DNA of 60,000 bases from positions 47,990,001 through 48,050,000 of the forward strand of contig OX485804.1 of NCBI GenBank assembly GCA_950295325.1. Reading direction: 5' to 3'. The position numbers and the translations under genes were made by a program. The stretch is from Polytrichum commune. Taxonomy: Eukaryota > Streptophyta > Polytrichopsida > Polytrichales > Polytrichaceae. Positions 1 through 11,762 of the stretch are shown piece after piece (the first letter of the stretch is position 1; each line of letters begins with the position of its first letter). The notes beneath the pieces are model-generated. The model had not been told where the DNA came from. It ran no database searches and worked only from the letters and a program-made list of their open reading frames with translations.

Positions 1-559
1 CCACCCATAAAATCACTATTTAAAAAGTAAGGGCACATTCGGGCATAACATGCAATGAAGCAACTCACCAATTGGCAAACAACAACTCCACCAAAGCCAA
101 ACCCACTATAACACCAACTATACACATTGCCCCCATCACATTGTTCTAGCTAAATGGAGTTCCAACCAATGCCCATGAAGGAGCCATTTGCCACCTCTAC
201 CCATTCATAAAGAAATAACACCGCAAGAACAAATTAATATTAGCCAAAACCAAATTTGCCTACATAGACAAGTGGATATCCAATGAGGAAATCAATCATA
301 AACGCTCCAACCATTTTTGGGCAACCCCGGACATCTCAGATGCGCAAATAACACAAACACTAAACTACGATATGCCCAATACATGGGCAACCATCATAAA
401 GACCTTATTTGGCCAATTACACACTCAACCCCAAATTGTATACTTTGCCTAAACAACATAATGGACACATGACCCTATTGTCCACATGCACAAACTGATA
501 TATAAAAGGTTTATGTATAACCTGTCACAATAATGTTCTCCACCAAATTACCCACACAC
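1..559. other. AT-rich sequence without a recognisable gene
   Basis: A/C-rich sequence with stop codons in every frame over short distances. The base use (many CCA, ACA, CAC words) resembles the retroelement-like stretch that follows, so it is probably the decayed body of the same element. No conserved motif was recognised here. Confidence 0.4.
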
Positions 560-1075
560 TACAATCCAACAAACACACCTGCTACTATACCCTAGTTAAT
601 GCGGGAACCCATCAAGACAAACCTCAAAAAATAATAATCACGGAATGGCTCCCCAAATGCATATGCACCGCCACCCCATGCACATGCATGGCATGACTCT
701 GACCAAATATCCTTTGCGTTATAGGCGCTCCTAGCACACCACCAGTAGCCCCGCTCCCCTCCCTCACTATCCGATTTAAAGAATTCACCTATTGCCATGA
801 CAAATACCTCACGGAAGCAATCACTGAAATATATAATAAATACGACCCAATCTTACAAAAACTTAGACAAAATGGTTGGAAGGCAAACCCACGTACTAAT
901 CATCGTCACCGCGGGCGTGAGAGGAGCCATCCACGAAAGCTCAATCAAAGCTCTAGAACTCCTCAAGATAAGACCCCCCAAAACATAAAGAAACTTATGA
1001 AGCAAATACACTACATCACCATAAAATACCTAACGTACCTAAAACTAAACAATAGGAAGTTAGAAAAAAGAAGCA
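560..1075 (+). pseudogene. degenerate retroelement-like coding remnant
   Basis: Three short plus-strand peptide blocks in different frames fit together like a decayed protein C-terminus. One contains KYDPILQKLRQNGW (about 840-880). The next contains VTAGVRGAIHESSIKALELL (about 910-965). The last contains IKKLMKQIHYITIKYL (about 988-1035). Order and spacing are conserved but the frame changes twice, as in an old frameshifted copy. The GVRGAI-type block resembles the C-terminal part of some non-LTR retroelement polyproteins; that is from memory, so the class is uncertain. No intact ORF remains. Confidence 0.35.
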
Positions 1076-1107
1076 ACCCATAGTAGACTCACCTTAAGGA
1101 GGACAAT

Positions 1108-1128
1108 AAAACACACACACACACACAT
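1108..1128. repeat. (CA)n microsatellite
   Basis: About ten uninterrupted AC dinucleotides in non-coding sequence upstream of the first gene. Confidence 0.9.
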
Positions 1129-1330
1129 CCAATTTAAAATGATGACCAATGTTACGATGGAGCCCACCTTTTGAAAGGAAGGAAGTAACCACATATTGCT
1201 GCTTGTTAAAACACGACCAATGTTTGGATGAACAACTTCCATTCACGTCAATGTCATGTAAACATTGACGTTTTCTTTTATAATTTGTTTCTTTCTTGAC
1301 AAATGGAATCATGTTGGCAATGCTAGGGTG

Positions 1331-1402
1331 TGACACTTTGAGACCTTTAGGTGTCTAGTTTAGGCTCTTTGCAAATAGTGTATGTGACACCGTTTAAACG
1401 GC
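1331..1402. repeat. dispersed repeat fragment, second copy at 49405-49475
   Basis: Shares the words CTTTGAGACCT and TTTAGGCTCTTTGCAAATA, in the same order and orientation, with 49405-49475. The similarity is about 70 bp. The parent element is unknown. Confidence 0.55.
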
Positions 1403-1636
1403 GTAGTACCTATTTGAGCAAAACAAAATACAATTGGTGAAAGTAGATAGTCCCCAGCCTCTAAAATAGTGTTACTCTTTGTGTTAGTATTTGGTGTACA
1501 ACGTGTGAAAATGCGCTTGAATGCTTAGTTGGAGTGCTTCAAGAAAGCCAGCACCAACAAATGGAAATAAATTAGGTATTTAGGGTTACTCTGTCAGGCG
1601 AAAGTTGTCAGCCAGATTCTGCATGCATACAATGGA

Positions 1637-1682
1637 TTGGGATACGTGATGAAGGAAATTGGGATACGTGATGAAGGAAAAT
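1637..1682 (+). repeat. 23-bp tandem duplication in the 5' region of the MyTH4-FERM gene
   Basis: The word GGGATACGTGATGAAGGAAA occurs twice back to back, about 240 bp upstream of the chosen start codon. It lies in the probable promoter or leader. Confidence 0.8.
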
Positions 1683-1865
1683 GCGATGTGGAGAAATCTT
1701 GATGGCATCGGTAGATGGGGAAGAATGTGAACAGCAGCATTTCCTCATGGAAACGACTTCAAGGAACTCCAAAGAAGAGGTGATCCGATAAACTGACGAA
1801 GGAACCGGTCCAATTCCTGCCTTATCTCAGTCAATTCCTTCCACAGTACCATCGATTCGGACCTC

Positions 1866-1907
1866 ATGCATCAACAATCGCCCTGGCATCTCGATTTCCA
1901 TTTCTGA
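1866..1907 (+). promoter_or_regulatory. upstream ORF of 13 codons in the presumed leader
   Basis: An ATG at 1866 opens a 13-residue reading frame ending in TGA at 1905-1907, 14 bases before the main ATG at 1922. If the transcript starts upstream of 1866, ribosomes would meet it first and it could dampen translation of the main frame. The transcription start is not known, so the role is inferred. Confidence 0.35.
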
Positions 1908-1921
1908 GTGATCCATCAACA

Positions 1922-4900
1922 ATGTCAAGCCCTGAGTATCAACAACAGCCTGATGCTGCTCTTCAATGGGCGCAGCAGCATCCCATGCCAAAACGGGTAT
2001 CGCAATTGACCGGGGCCACTTCGCAGCAAAGATTATCCGAAGAGCATTACCGTCAGATGATGGTGGCGCAAGGGAAGCTCCCTGAGCAGCAGAGGGCGAG
2101 TATGCCTCCCCTCACGACAGGTTCGGATCGAAGACCGGTTTCTCAACCTCAGCAGCAGCAGCGGGTGAGTATGCCTCCCCTCACCATAGGTTCGGATCGA
2201 AGACCAGTTTCGCAACCTCAGCAGAGGGTGAGTATGCCCCTTCCTCCTCCGAACATCATCAACATAGGATCGGAGCAAAGACCTTCGCAGCAGTTCGTGA
2301 TGGCTCAAGAAAAAATCCCTGTAGACGTGATGCGTCAACCGAGTGTTTCAGTTCAAAGAATGTCACAACAATTACCACCTCCAGCTGGGTATGTCTTTCT
2401 TTCTTTCCCCATCAGCTGATAATGAAACCTGAAATGTCTATCTTTATGATTTACAATTGACTTTCCTTTGACAATAGTGTTATCCTTTACCATATGGGAC
2501 TGTTCATCCGAAGTTGGTCCGAATGATATTCCATTGGTTGTTTTGCATGCAATATCAGTAATCTCTTTCTGCTTGTGGTGGTGTATGCTTTGAGATAGTG
2601 TTTGAATTTGAACGAAGAGCAAAACTATATCGGTTCATTGAGGGCCTTGACCTCATTTTATCACCTCTTTGCATATAGAATGCTCTTCATTCAAACCTCA
2701 ACACTTGCTCCAAGCATGCACCGAAAACTTATTGATCATGGAAGGTGTTATATGCAAAACAACCAACTCCTGACCAAAAGTCATGTTGAGTTAAAGGATA
2801 ACTTTCATCTGTCGTGATTTCACTTAATTCCTTTTACTACAGCTTACTTTGATTTCCATAGTCCCATTTTGTTAAAAGATAAAACTTTATTTCATTGCCA
2901 AAAGTCATACAAGGCCACCGGGACTTGAATGGAGAAAGGGGCAGCTCTTTAGGGTGCACGCGGTGGAACAGACGACCCCAACAAGGGTATGGCATCTAAG
3001 AATGATCAACTAAGTCAACAAAGGGCGACTTGACATTCCAAGAAACGTTGGAGTTAGGCGGGAAGTAGAGGATATTATCGCCTCCCCACAGTGCGTTGAA
3101 GTTGTCTATGAAGTTTGTGGCTGAAGGCATAGTCACTTATTCTTGATGATGGCTTAGTTCGGCTTGATCGCTAAACCTTCAGGTATGTGTGTGTGCGCGC
3201 GCGTGTGTGTGTATAGAACGCTGCCAATCATGACGGAAGGACTTCAAATGAAGAAATTGTCTTATGAAGGCTTTGCCAGAATCTACTTCAGATTGAGTAA
3301 AGGGAAGATGAAGAAGGAAAAGTTCGACAACCTTCTGCGATACACTGCGGTATTTTTGTTCATCTTTACCCCTCTTAACAAGACACCCAGATTTAGGGTT
3401 AGAGGACAATACTAAACTCTGACTCTACCATGTGCTGTTTGAGCTGAAGGCAATTTGTGACTTATTTGACTCATCCTCTAACTCAACATGACTTTTGGTT
3501 GGGAGTTGGTTGTTTTGCATACAACACCTTCCATTTTCAGTAAGTTTTCGGTGCATGCTTGGAGGTAGTGTGGAGATTTGAACAAAGAGCATTCCCATAC
3601 CAGTTTATTGAGGGTCAAACTCATTTTGGCATGCCAAGTAGTGCTGTAATAAGTTTGGCCCTCAATGGACCAAAAAAGGTTGCTCTTCATTCAATTCAAG
3701 CACTACCTCCCAGCATGCACCACAACTGGAAAGAAATTATTGATTTTATATGCAATACAGTCAATGGGTAAGCATAGGGGACCAACTCCCAACAAAAAGT
3801 CCCACTGAGTTTAAGGATTAGCCACCCACATGTCAACCCCTGAAACCTGTTTTGTGCAGCATAATTGTGTACAGAATAGCACCAATCCTGCAGCAACCCT
3901 AACTCTTTGACGTTAGAATTTCAACAAATTCAACAGGTAGCTAGCACTGCCATCAAAAGGGTTATGTTTTTACTTAAAATATTTTGGCGAACGTCATCAT
4001 ATGTGTAATGCATAGAATTAGTTGTCCTCGATGTCACTGTTGAAATGTATTTGTTGTGTTCTGACTGGATAGTCCACAATTACACTTCTAGAGTGCAAGG
4101 TGATAACCAGATCTCCAGTGCTAATTATGAGTGATTTATGGTTTTTAAAAGTATTTTATTTGTGTGCATCCAGGTAGGAATTCAGAAACCATTGCTGATG
4201 AACATTGGCGGTGTGAAGACAACGAAGATTGTCATCACAGTATTTGCACGTAAATACTTACAAAAATTGCCTATAATCTGTCTTACTTAAATCATTTTGG
4301 TCTGCATGTAATTTTTTTTTTCCAACTGATACATGATTCAGGGGAAAATGTGGTGTCTAACAGACATCCTAGCGTACATGGAGATTATACCTGGCATGAA
4401 CGATAAAAGGGATCATATCTATCAAATCTTGTCAGCAGGAATCAGTCGGCCTGACCTACGTGATGAGATTTATTGTCAGCTTTGTAAACAAACACATTTT
4501 AATCCAGACAAGTATCACACATGAATCTTCCCTACAGTTATGTTTCATAGGGAGACTTGCTAATTGCACAAAATAAGTGTAAAAAAGAATGCCAAATATT
4601 AGCTGCTTTTGTTTGCAATTTTAATCAATCAAGTAGTACTACAAAAAATACTCTCAAACTGCAAGAAAACTTCAGAGGGTATAACCTATGAGTGTAGTAT
4701 TATTCTTTCATAGTTCATATGCAGTGAGCTTGGATTCTGATGAATGGGCGCTAGGTGGCATTAATTACAGACGTTAAATATGAGTTTCTGCTGTACATTA
4801 AAAATCACATCTACCACTTAAATCATACTTTTACTAAATCATTTTAGTGTGTAATAAGGAATCATGGAGATTCCCACAGGACTTGAACGCCGTGTTTGCT

Positions 4901-7900
4901 GAAGATTTCTGATGGGATGTTCTTTTGAATCAGGGAGAAAGACGAGAAAGTCTGGAACCTCCTGCTTTTATGCTGTAGCAGCTTCCCTCCATCTCGAGAA
5001 TTTCTGCCTTTTTTGTCTGCTCACTTTCAGCAGGTAAAAGTGTATCCACCAGGCGGCTATGTACTCAATATTCTGATTGGCATTTTGTCTAGGAAGGACG
5101 TAGATCTGGCACTGTAAAAGGCATTACTTCAGAGAATTGAAAATATTTTTGAAATAATGGCAGGTAGCATCAAGAGGGTTGGAGGGGTTCAAAGGAGAAG
5201 AGGAGGCAAAACGATGTTCCGTTCGTTTGCAGCGTGTGGCAAAGTTTGGACCTCGCAACTTCCTTCCTTCAGCTGATGAAATTGAAGCGATCTGGGTGGG
5301 TGAATTTACAGTCCTTAGCATATGTTGAACGTGTTTTAGTCTTTGATACCTTTGTTATTATAGGACAAGCCTGTCACATTTTATTAGTTTCCTCTTCCAC
5401 TAGTGACCTCTTCCACATGGACGTTGCCCTTACATCCTATGCAGGTATTGAGGTCAGACAGTGCAACAAAAGAACTCAAGGTTTTAATTGAATTCTGTGT
5501 GGGCAAATGACAGAGCGAGACGCAATTGAATGTGGAAACCTTCCTTCCTGATGGAACCGACCAGGTTGTTTATCCTTATCACCTTATTGCTACAATGTTG
5601 AAAGCAAAAAATGGAGCTATCTTATGCATTATTCATATTGAGCATACATTTATCATATGTATTATTCCAATCGGAGCATGCATATATGTAGAATGAATTA
5701 CAGGGAGATTTGAGTTCGTATAAATGACCTAAACTCCAATCAACGTCATCTAATCATCATTGTCACATCATGACTCTATTTTCACTTCCTGTTTTTCAAT
5801 AGGTTGTGCTAAACAAGGATTCAATACCATAGACCATATAGATTACTTGTTGGGGGTTTGTACTAATCGTCACATATTCCATGTAAACACACCCCCGGTC
5901 CTTTAACATGCTTACATGATGGTTTTACATTGCATTTCAAGGTGCTTTCGGTGCGTACCATGACAACAGTCGGAGAGGTGGCAAGTAGCATGGCTGAAAG
6001 TATTGGTCTTCCGGAGCCTTCTCAATATGGCATTTTTCAGTTCGGCTCAGACGGAGGTAGACATTCAAAGTTCTCAAGAGATTTCAATGACATAACTACA
6101 AGATGTGAACAGATAAGGGTATTGTGCATATCATGGGTACATTGAAATTTTGGTTCGATTTGAGGTACCCAGATGAAAAAACTTAGGTTTTGTGGCCTTT
6201 GCTTGGTAATGAGAAGGAATAAAACCACCAAAGCTTCCATAGCATTATTAAGGATGTGTAGGGACGTCCTCTTTCTATTCTAGCTTTCAGGAAGAGTTTC
6301 AAGACTCAAGGTCCTTGAGTACATGCATGAATGCCGAGCCTAGGCAAGTGGCAAGCTCTTACTTGACATCTCATTGTTTCCTATCTTCGGACACAAAGCC
6401 TTCTTTAATCTACCAAGATTCAATTGAAGAAGTGCGTCCGCAATGAAATCAATCTTGGGTAATCCGGATTACCTAAGAATGATTCCATTTCCATTGGTAC
6501 CTAAATAGGCTACTTAAGAATGTTTTGTCCACATCCACTACTTTCAATAACAATTGGTCTACATGGTCCAGTTAAATCTAAATGCATGCTGATATGGTTG
6601 GCAGTTGAGAAGTTGTGTCCTCAGCAAGGTTACATCCTTGACATTCAATCTGGATGGAATCGGGATTTGGCTCTTCAACCTATCCGAGATTGGCGCCTGG
6701 TTAAGAGACTCAAATATTTCTTCTCAAAGAGGCCTCCAATCAATGAGGTACTCCTCACTCTTGGATAGAAAAAATCGGGACCATCTCTTATGTTACAAAA
6801 GTCTCCAATTTTTTTCAACTTGGAATGAAACCATGCTTACATTGCCCAGTTCAGAACATTCTACGGTTGTTTTGAGAAATTTTAAATTTCTATCTGTCCT
6901 TTTTTGTGTGATTTCGTTTTGGAAGCAAAGCCAGTTATTTGTGTTTCATCATCTACAAGGTTGATGACGCTGTGGAGGGAAATATAGCCAGTTCAACTCT
7001 GGTTTTCACACAAAAGGGACGACTCATCTTGAAGAGAAAGCTGTTTCTAAGTGATGGTGCATCATCTGGAAAGGGCAACGAAAAGTTGATAGCCTTTGAC
7101 TACAGCCAGGTACAAAAACTGTGATTGTCTTCAAGTACCGTACAACTGGTTCAACACTTTGAGTGCAGGAAGCTAATATCTACCTTGAATTGAACACATG
7201 GTTTTGACCAATGTAATACAACATGTGGCAAATTTCTTCCAAGAAACAATTGTTTTGTGGTGGTTGAAACAGACAATACACTGCAGTATGTCAAGCTTCA
7301 CCAAATATTGAGCGCTAGAAATAATGCAGCTCAACATATTCTTCAATATTTAAGGTCCTTCCAGGTGTCAAAACAAACTCCCTTGATGCTCACTTGGAGT
7401 AAGGCAATTATTGGAATGGTGTTATTGATAAACAGGCAGTGCATGAAGTAATGACTGGGTCGTATTTGTTGTCGGAGCAAGATGCGATCATGCTTGGGGC
7501 CCTGCAACTTCGAGTTGACCTTCCAACTGGCCAGACAGTTACTGCAAAGTTGTTCCCCTTTTCCTCTTTCCAGACCCTGCATGGATTTTGTTTCACAACA
7601 CCTACCAAGGGGGAATAATAAATACCAGCAATCTGTTATGGAAGATTTATAGACAGCGCAATCCCAATATACAAAAACACATACACCAAACATCCATAAA
7701 ATACTTAACCCATCTTTTCAAATACGCGTAAACTCGAAATGAACCAAGAACCAATACCCCCCCTCCCTACTAACATAAACCCCCAAAACACATCGCCACA
7801 CACTGAGCTGACATATCAAAAGGGAGGCATTACACCTTATAGTGCTACACATGAATACTTGGGTACACTAAAAGGCTAACGGGCTCATATTCATGTCACT

Positions 7901-9537
7901 CTGCGAACTACTAACTGTTAGTTTTTCTTTTGGTTCCTTGTTTCACGATTTCATGTCACGTCTGAGCAACTGTATTCTAAAGCAAATCCATAATTTGTTT
8001 TCTAACCTGCACCATCTTTGAGCAAAATATGAAATTGAAGTGTCCATGCCTGCCTTGAATAACCGATCAAAATTATTGGTTCTTAGCATTTTAGTACACT
8101 CACTCAGCCTTGTGGATGACAAAACTGGATTGATTGTTCCTACAAAATAGCCCTCTGCCATTTCTAGAATCTTAGGAGGATTTGACAGAAATTATGAGGA
8201 TTCAGTTGTAGCTGATTGATGGGGTGCATACAGGAGCATTGATGTGCACAAGTATGGACCAAAAAAGTTTGTGAATCGTGCTGCAGAAGACTACTATAGG
8301 GCTGAGCTCGCTAAAACTCTCACAATTTTGCCACCAGAACCCAGCAAAATTGTGTGCATGAGTGAATACATTGAATATCTGAAGAGTCGATGCCCTCTTT
8401 ACCAGTCCACTTGGTTCTTTGTCAAGGTGAGGTTTGTGTTTTCTTCCCAAATTTTCTCACATTTCTCATGAGTCCAAAAGTCCCAAGGTTTGTGAATTTT
8501 ACCAACAACCTTCAACTTATGAGCAGTGACTTTTATAGAACTTGTGAGCACAACCCGTATTAGTGGATAGATACTCATAATATTTCCAACTTTGTCAACA
8601 CACTCCTATCAGGCACCAATTCAATCAATGAATTTTCAAGCAATCTACACATCCGATCACATATCGTTACACCTCATTTCATCCATGTTCTTTCACTTAA
8701 AAATCCTATCTAATTTTTTCAGACCCACATGTTATCGTGCAATTCAGTATTGTTGCAATATCACAAGTTCATGTTTCAGTTCTTCACAAAATAGATGGGT
8801 TTTGTGTAATGGATTGATTGATCTTCTCCTGGGTATTCAGATGTGATGCTAAATCATTGGCTTTCCTTATAGAATTGAGAAGGTAAAGATAGCAATTATT
8901 CGTTATAATTCTTTTTCTTCTTAAAAACACTATTAACAGTCAATGACTTGAAGGAATTGCAATTTAAACCTCATTATCTGGCTTGTCAATTGTAGCAAGA
9001 GGCGGACCGAAGATTACCAGAAGAAATGTTTGTGGCTGTCAACCCAACTGGTGTTTGTTTTGCCAACTCAAGAACCAAGGTTACAAAGATCAATCCACCT
9101 CATCAATTTTTAACGTTGCATGTATAATTTTTGTGGAGCTCCTGAAAACTTGGTGACGCGTCCTGGAAAGCTATGGTTTTTGTTCTTGTCTTTATGATAT
9201 GACTGGGGTTGTCCTAGAACTATCCGAAAATGGTGAATATCCCCTGTTTCCCTTGAAAATGTGTCACCGTGGCAACATGCAGGGCTTGCAAAGGGGGGGG
9301 GGGGGGGGGGAATGCAATGGAAGGGATCAGTGAACTGGTTTCAATTTGAATGCTATGACCTGAGTTGCTAATACCTAAAAACAATTTCGGCTGAAACAGG
9401 ATCCGATTCTGCATATTCGATTCACAGAAATATGCAGCTGGGGCCATTCCAACGTGGTTGTGTCAATTGTAACTGGAAATATGTATGAATCTTCACCTGC
9501 TCTTCATGTCTCAACCAACGTTAGTACACTACACTAG
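1922..9537 (+). CDS. motorless MyTH4-FERM protein with Pro/Gln-rich N-terminus
   Basis: Proposed exons: 1922-2388, 3217-3349, 4174-4239, 4342-4511, 4934-5033, 5164-5295, 5514-5564, 5942-6118, 6960-7109, 7436-7548, 8234-8426, 8996-9079, 9400-9537; about 657 aa with all phases agreeing. Residues 1-156 are Pro/Gln-rich with an [20 protein letters not shown]-type unit repeated about three times. A MyTH4 domain follows (about 165-350): [25 protein letters not shown], the [10 protein letters not shown] / SFPPSREF helices, and [17 protein letters not shown]. The FERM domain (about 357-650) starts with [10 protein letters not shown] and TMTTVGEV, passes [12 protein letters not shown] and GALQLRVDL, and ends in an F3-like strand region with [17 protein letters not shown]. 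MyTH4-FERM pairs are known as cargo or microtubule-binding tails of myosins VII, X and XV and of plant KCBP kinesin. I see no motor before or after, so this looks like a stand-alone tail protein. The end of exon 3 is the weakest join: GTATTT at 4240 keeps frame, while the stronger GTAAAT at 4250 does not. Read-through after 9519 gives a stop at 9537; a small exon at 10937-10966 is an alternative end. Confidence 0.75.
2481..2800 (+). mobile_element. fold-back MITE, copy 1 (intron 1 of the MyTH4-FERM gene)
   Basis: Ends are TATCCTTT and AAAGGATA. The left half (GTTTTGCATGCAA, GTTTGAATTTGAACGAAGAG, CATTGAGGGC) is the reverse complement of the right half (GCTCTTCATTCAAACCTCAA, AAGCATGCACC, TATGCAAAAC), so the unit could fold along its whole length. 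It is non-coding; small ORFs in it are by-products of the inverted repeat. Three more copies lie at 3473-3818, 20581-20950 and 22294-22639. Confidence 0.75.
3182..3213 (+). repeat. (GT)n tract abutting the exon 2 acceptor
   Basis: A mixed GT/GC run (GTGTGTGCGCGCGCGTGTGT) ends in TATAG, the proposed 3' splice site of exon 2 of the MyTH4-FERM gene. It replaces the usual pyrimidine-rich tract. Confidence 0.7.
3473..3818 (+). mobile_element. fold-back MITE, copy 2 (intron 2 of the MyTH4-FERM gene)
   Basis: The best-preserved copy. The left end ATCCTCTAACTCAACATGAC and the reverse complement of the right end, ATCCTTAAACTCAGTGGGAC, match at most positions, and both continue into GTTGGGAGTTGG. The inner arms carry GTGCATGCTTGGAGGTAGTG on the left and its complement near 3700-3720. 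No target-site duplication is evident. Confidence 0.8.
6260..6530 (+). repeat. dispersed intronic repeat shared with EXO70
   Basis: The first part (6260-6445) is about 75% similar to the reverse complement of 24465-24605. The second part (6447-6530, with GGTAATCCGGATTACCTAAG) matches the reverse complement of 21425-21515. The two genes lie on opposite strands, so the repeat has the same orientation relative to transcription in both. It lies in the intron at 6119-6959. Confidence 0.6.
9293..9310. repeat. poly(G) tract, 18 bases
   Basis: An uninterrupted G run inside the intron at 9080-9399. Its length may be unreliable in an assembly. Confidence 0.9.
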
Positions 9538-11131
9538 TGAATGCATGGTATCAATAATCAACATCAACAATGGTATCGAAAGAACCTACATGTGGTTATC
9601 AAAGTTGTGATACTATTCAAATATTTATATTTTGTGAGTATCTTAAGGTGAGAGAATTTTTTTGTATACCCGAGTTATTATTTGGGTGAATACCATTCTA
9701 ATCATACCGTTACTAGGGCGATTTTACTTAGGTATGAAGATTCCTGCATAGTATATAGATCCAAACAGTAACGAAGACAAAAATATCTTCAAATATCCAT
9801 ACCCTACTGGTATCAAAAAAATGTGAAATCCTCAATATACTGTAGATACCTAATTGACATCAAAACAAAACAATAACAATCCCACACTGAGTCTCCACAA
9901 GTAATTTACTACACTAAGCACCATATTTAACGTGGCCTAAAAATTGGTGTACCATGTTAATTGCGGTGGTCTTCGTAATTGGTCATGCAACAAGTGTCCT
10001 AGAACACCCTCTCTACATGACATCGAGTGATTGCAAAATTATCAATGTGGATCGATGATGAATAATATGGACCACTAAACTAGCTGTTCAGTGCAGTTAT
10101 CAGGCTATATTGGATACATCAATGCAGGAAGGCTAATTTCCCTTGATATCTCGAATCACCAAGTAGGAGGCCTAAAAGTCCACAATTATGTGCACAAAAA
10201 GCATTGGTAGGTCCAATCTAAACATGTGCAATCATCGTTGACCTAACATTCTAATGCTCATTGTGTACATGGTTCTAATGCAACAGGACCTACAACCAAG
10301 ATCATCGACTCATTACGTCTCAGGTACCGGAATTCTTAACCTTTTGATGGACTAATGTGTTTTTGGATACCAAGATGATCTAAGATGAAAAGCTTAATGA
10401 ACTCTAGATCCATTTCTCACATAACAGAATATATGTATGAAATGACGTAAAATCTGTACAGATGATAGTTGTATTCATGCTTGTGATGTAGAGCAACCCA
10501 GATTATTTCCTTTTGGCATTCCACACGTCTCGAGCTTTTTTCCTTACCTATTCTGAACTTGATAGATTCAATGAATGAAATACTAGATTCAAAGGCCTCC
10601 CTACCTCACAAGAACACTGATCTGTGTATGTGTCTCACTCCTGTGTTGTAGGGAGCTGAGATAGGAGCAACCATACAGTTGTTTATTAATCGAATGTTGC
10701 AAAAATGACTTGGCAAATGAGACGTATTTGGAGACTAATTTTAATAGTAAAATTGAACCACCAAAGGACCGTCTAGTACCAAAAGACATGAGAGCATTTT
10801 TAATCACTGGAGTTAGCAACACGAAACACTAAATGAAAATGGAGTGGATTGTAGCAGGCCCATTGTTCAGATCAAATGGGAAGGATTTCCTAATATAATG
10901 TTATTCTCATAACTACAACTCTGAGTGTAAAGGCAGGAGATTATGGCGTATCAAGTGAGGTATTGAGGCCTTAAAGTAACACCTTCCTTTTGATGACACC
11001 TATTTTTAATCTCGAAGTTGTTAATAAGTGAGTGCAATAATACCATCAAGTAAGTCAGTTGTTAAAAGCGATTAATCATATGCGGCATTAAGCATTAGAT
11101 AACGCCACTTTGGCCATTCATAATAGAGGTG
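9538..11131. other. non-coding 3' flank of the MyTH4-FERM gene
   Basis: No coding region, RNA gene or element was recognised, apart from a possible terminal exon at 10937-10966. That exon would have acceptor GGCAG, read EIMAYQVRY and then stop, and would join in phase 0 to an exon ending at 9519. I looked here for a kinesin or myosin motor, as expected if the gene were KCBP, and saw no P-loop-like peptide. Confidence 0.45.
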
Positions 11132-11134
11132 TAA

Positions 11135-11538
11135 GGGCCAGTTCACACGGGGTCCCAAGTCCCAAGTCCCAAGTCACTTGAGGTCAATCCGTGCAATCTT
11201 AGTTGTTGAGAGCATGGAAGTTGGGACTTACCACTTCACACAAGGTCCCAAGTTTTAAGTTCCAAGTCTCAAGTATGACATGGATGTCTACAGGGCAACA
11301 CTTTTTGGAGGTGAGGCTTGGGACTTGTGTTGGGAGTTGGGTTGAGCAAAAAGCTAGACCCAACTCTCAACATAAGTCCCGTTAAAAAAAATTCACAAAA
11401 TAATGAAGATCCAACTTTAATGATAATTAACCATATTTTAATGGTTTATTGAGGTTGAAAAGTTGGGACGTTGCCTCCATGTTAGGACTTGCTAACATGA
11501 GTGAGACTTGGGGCTTGGGACTCCGTGTGACCCAGCCC
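11135..11538. mobile_element. Harbinger/Tourist-like MITE, 404 bp, TAA target duplication
   Basis: The left end GGGCCAGTTCACACGGGG and the reverse complement of the right end, GGGCTGGGTCACACGGAG, form imperfect terminal inverted repeats. They extend into repeated GTCCCAAGTCC words. TAA flanks both sides (11132-11134 and 11539-11541), as expected for the 3-bp targets of PIF/Harbinger elements. There is no transposase inside, so the element is non-autonomous. Confidence 0.75.
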
Positions 11539-11762
11539 TAAGAAGGATGCAAGAACACTTCTATAAGAGCATCAACTGTGGCCAATCACAATGGCTAATC
11601 AAGGAACTATCTCTCAACAAGGGGGTGTACAAAATTTTCTTGATTTTATGTTTGGGATGTAAATTGTTCTCAGAATCTAGATTTTGGGACCTTTTTAATT
11701 CATTTTTTGTGTTAATTGAGCATTTGGGACGTGGGATGCAAGTAACTTTGTATAAAAATCAC

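Noticed and set aside
2033-2338. 101-codon minus-strand ORF opposite exon 1
   Set aside because: It is the antisense reading of the Pro/Gln repeat exon; its Arg/Leu-rich repeats mirror the repeat codons.
3473-3818. ORFs on both strands in the fold-back copies
   Set aside because: They arise from the palindromic MITE and are not shared as proteins between copies.
5234-5491. ORF running past the exon that ends at 5295, including [11 protein letters not shown]
   Set aside because: It would interrupt the MyTH4-to-FERM join. The acceptor at 5513 gives [15 protein letters not shown] directly and keeps frame, so this piece is intron.
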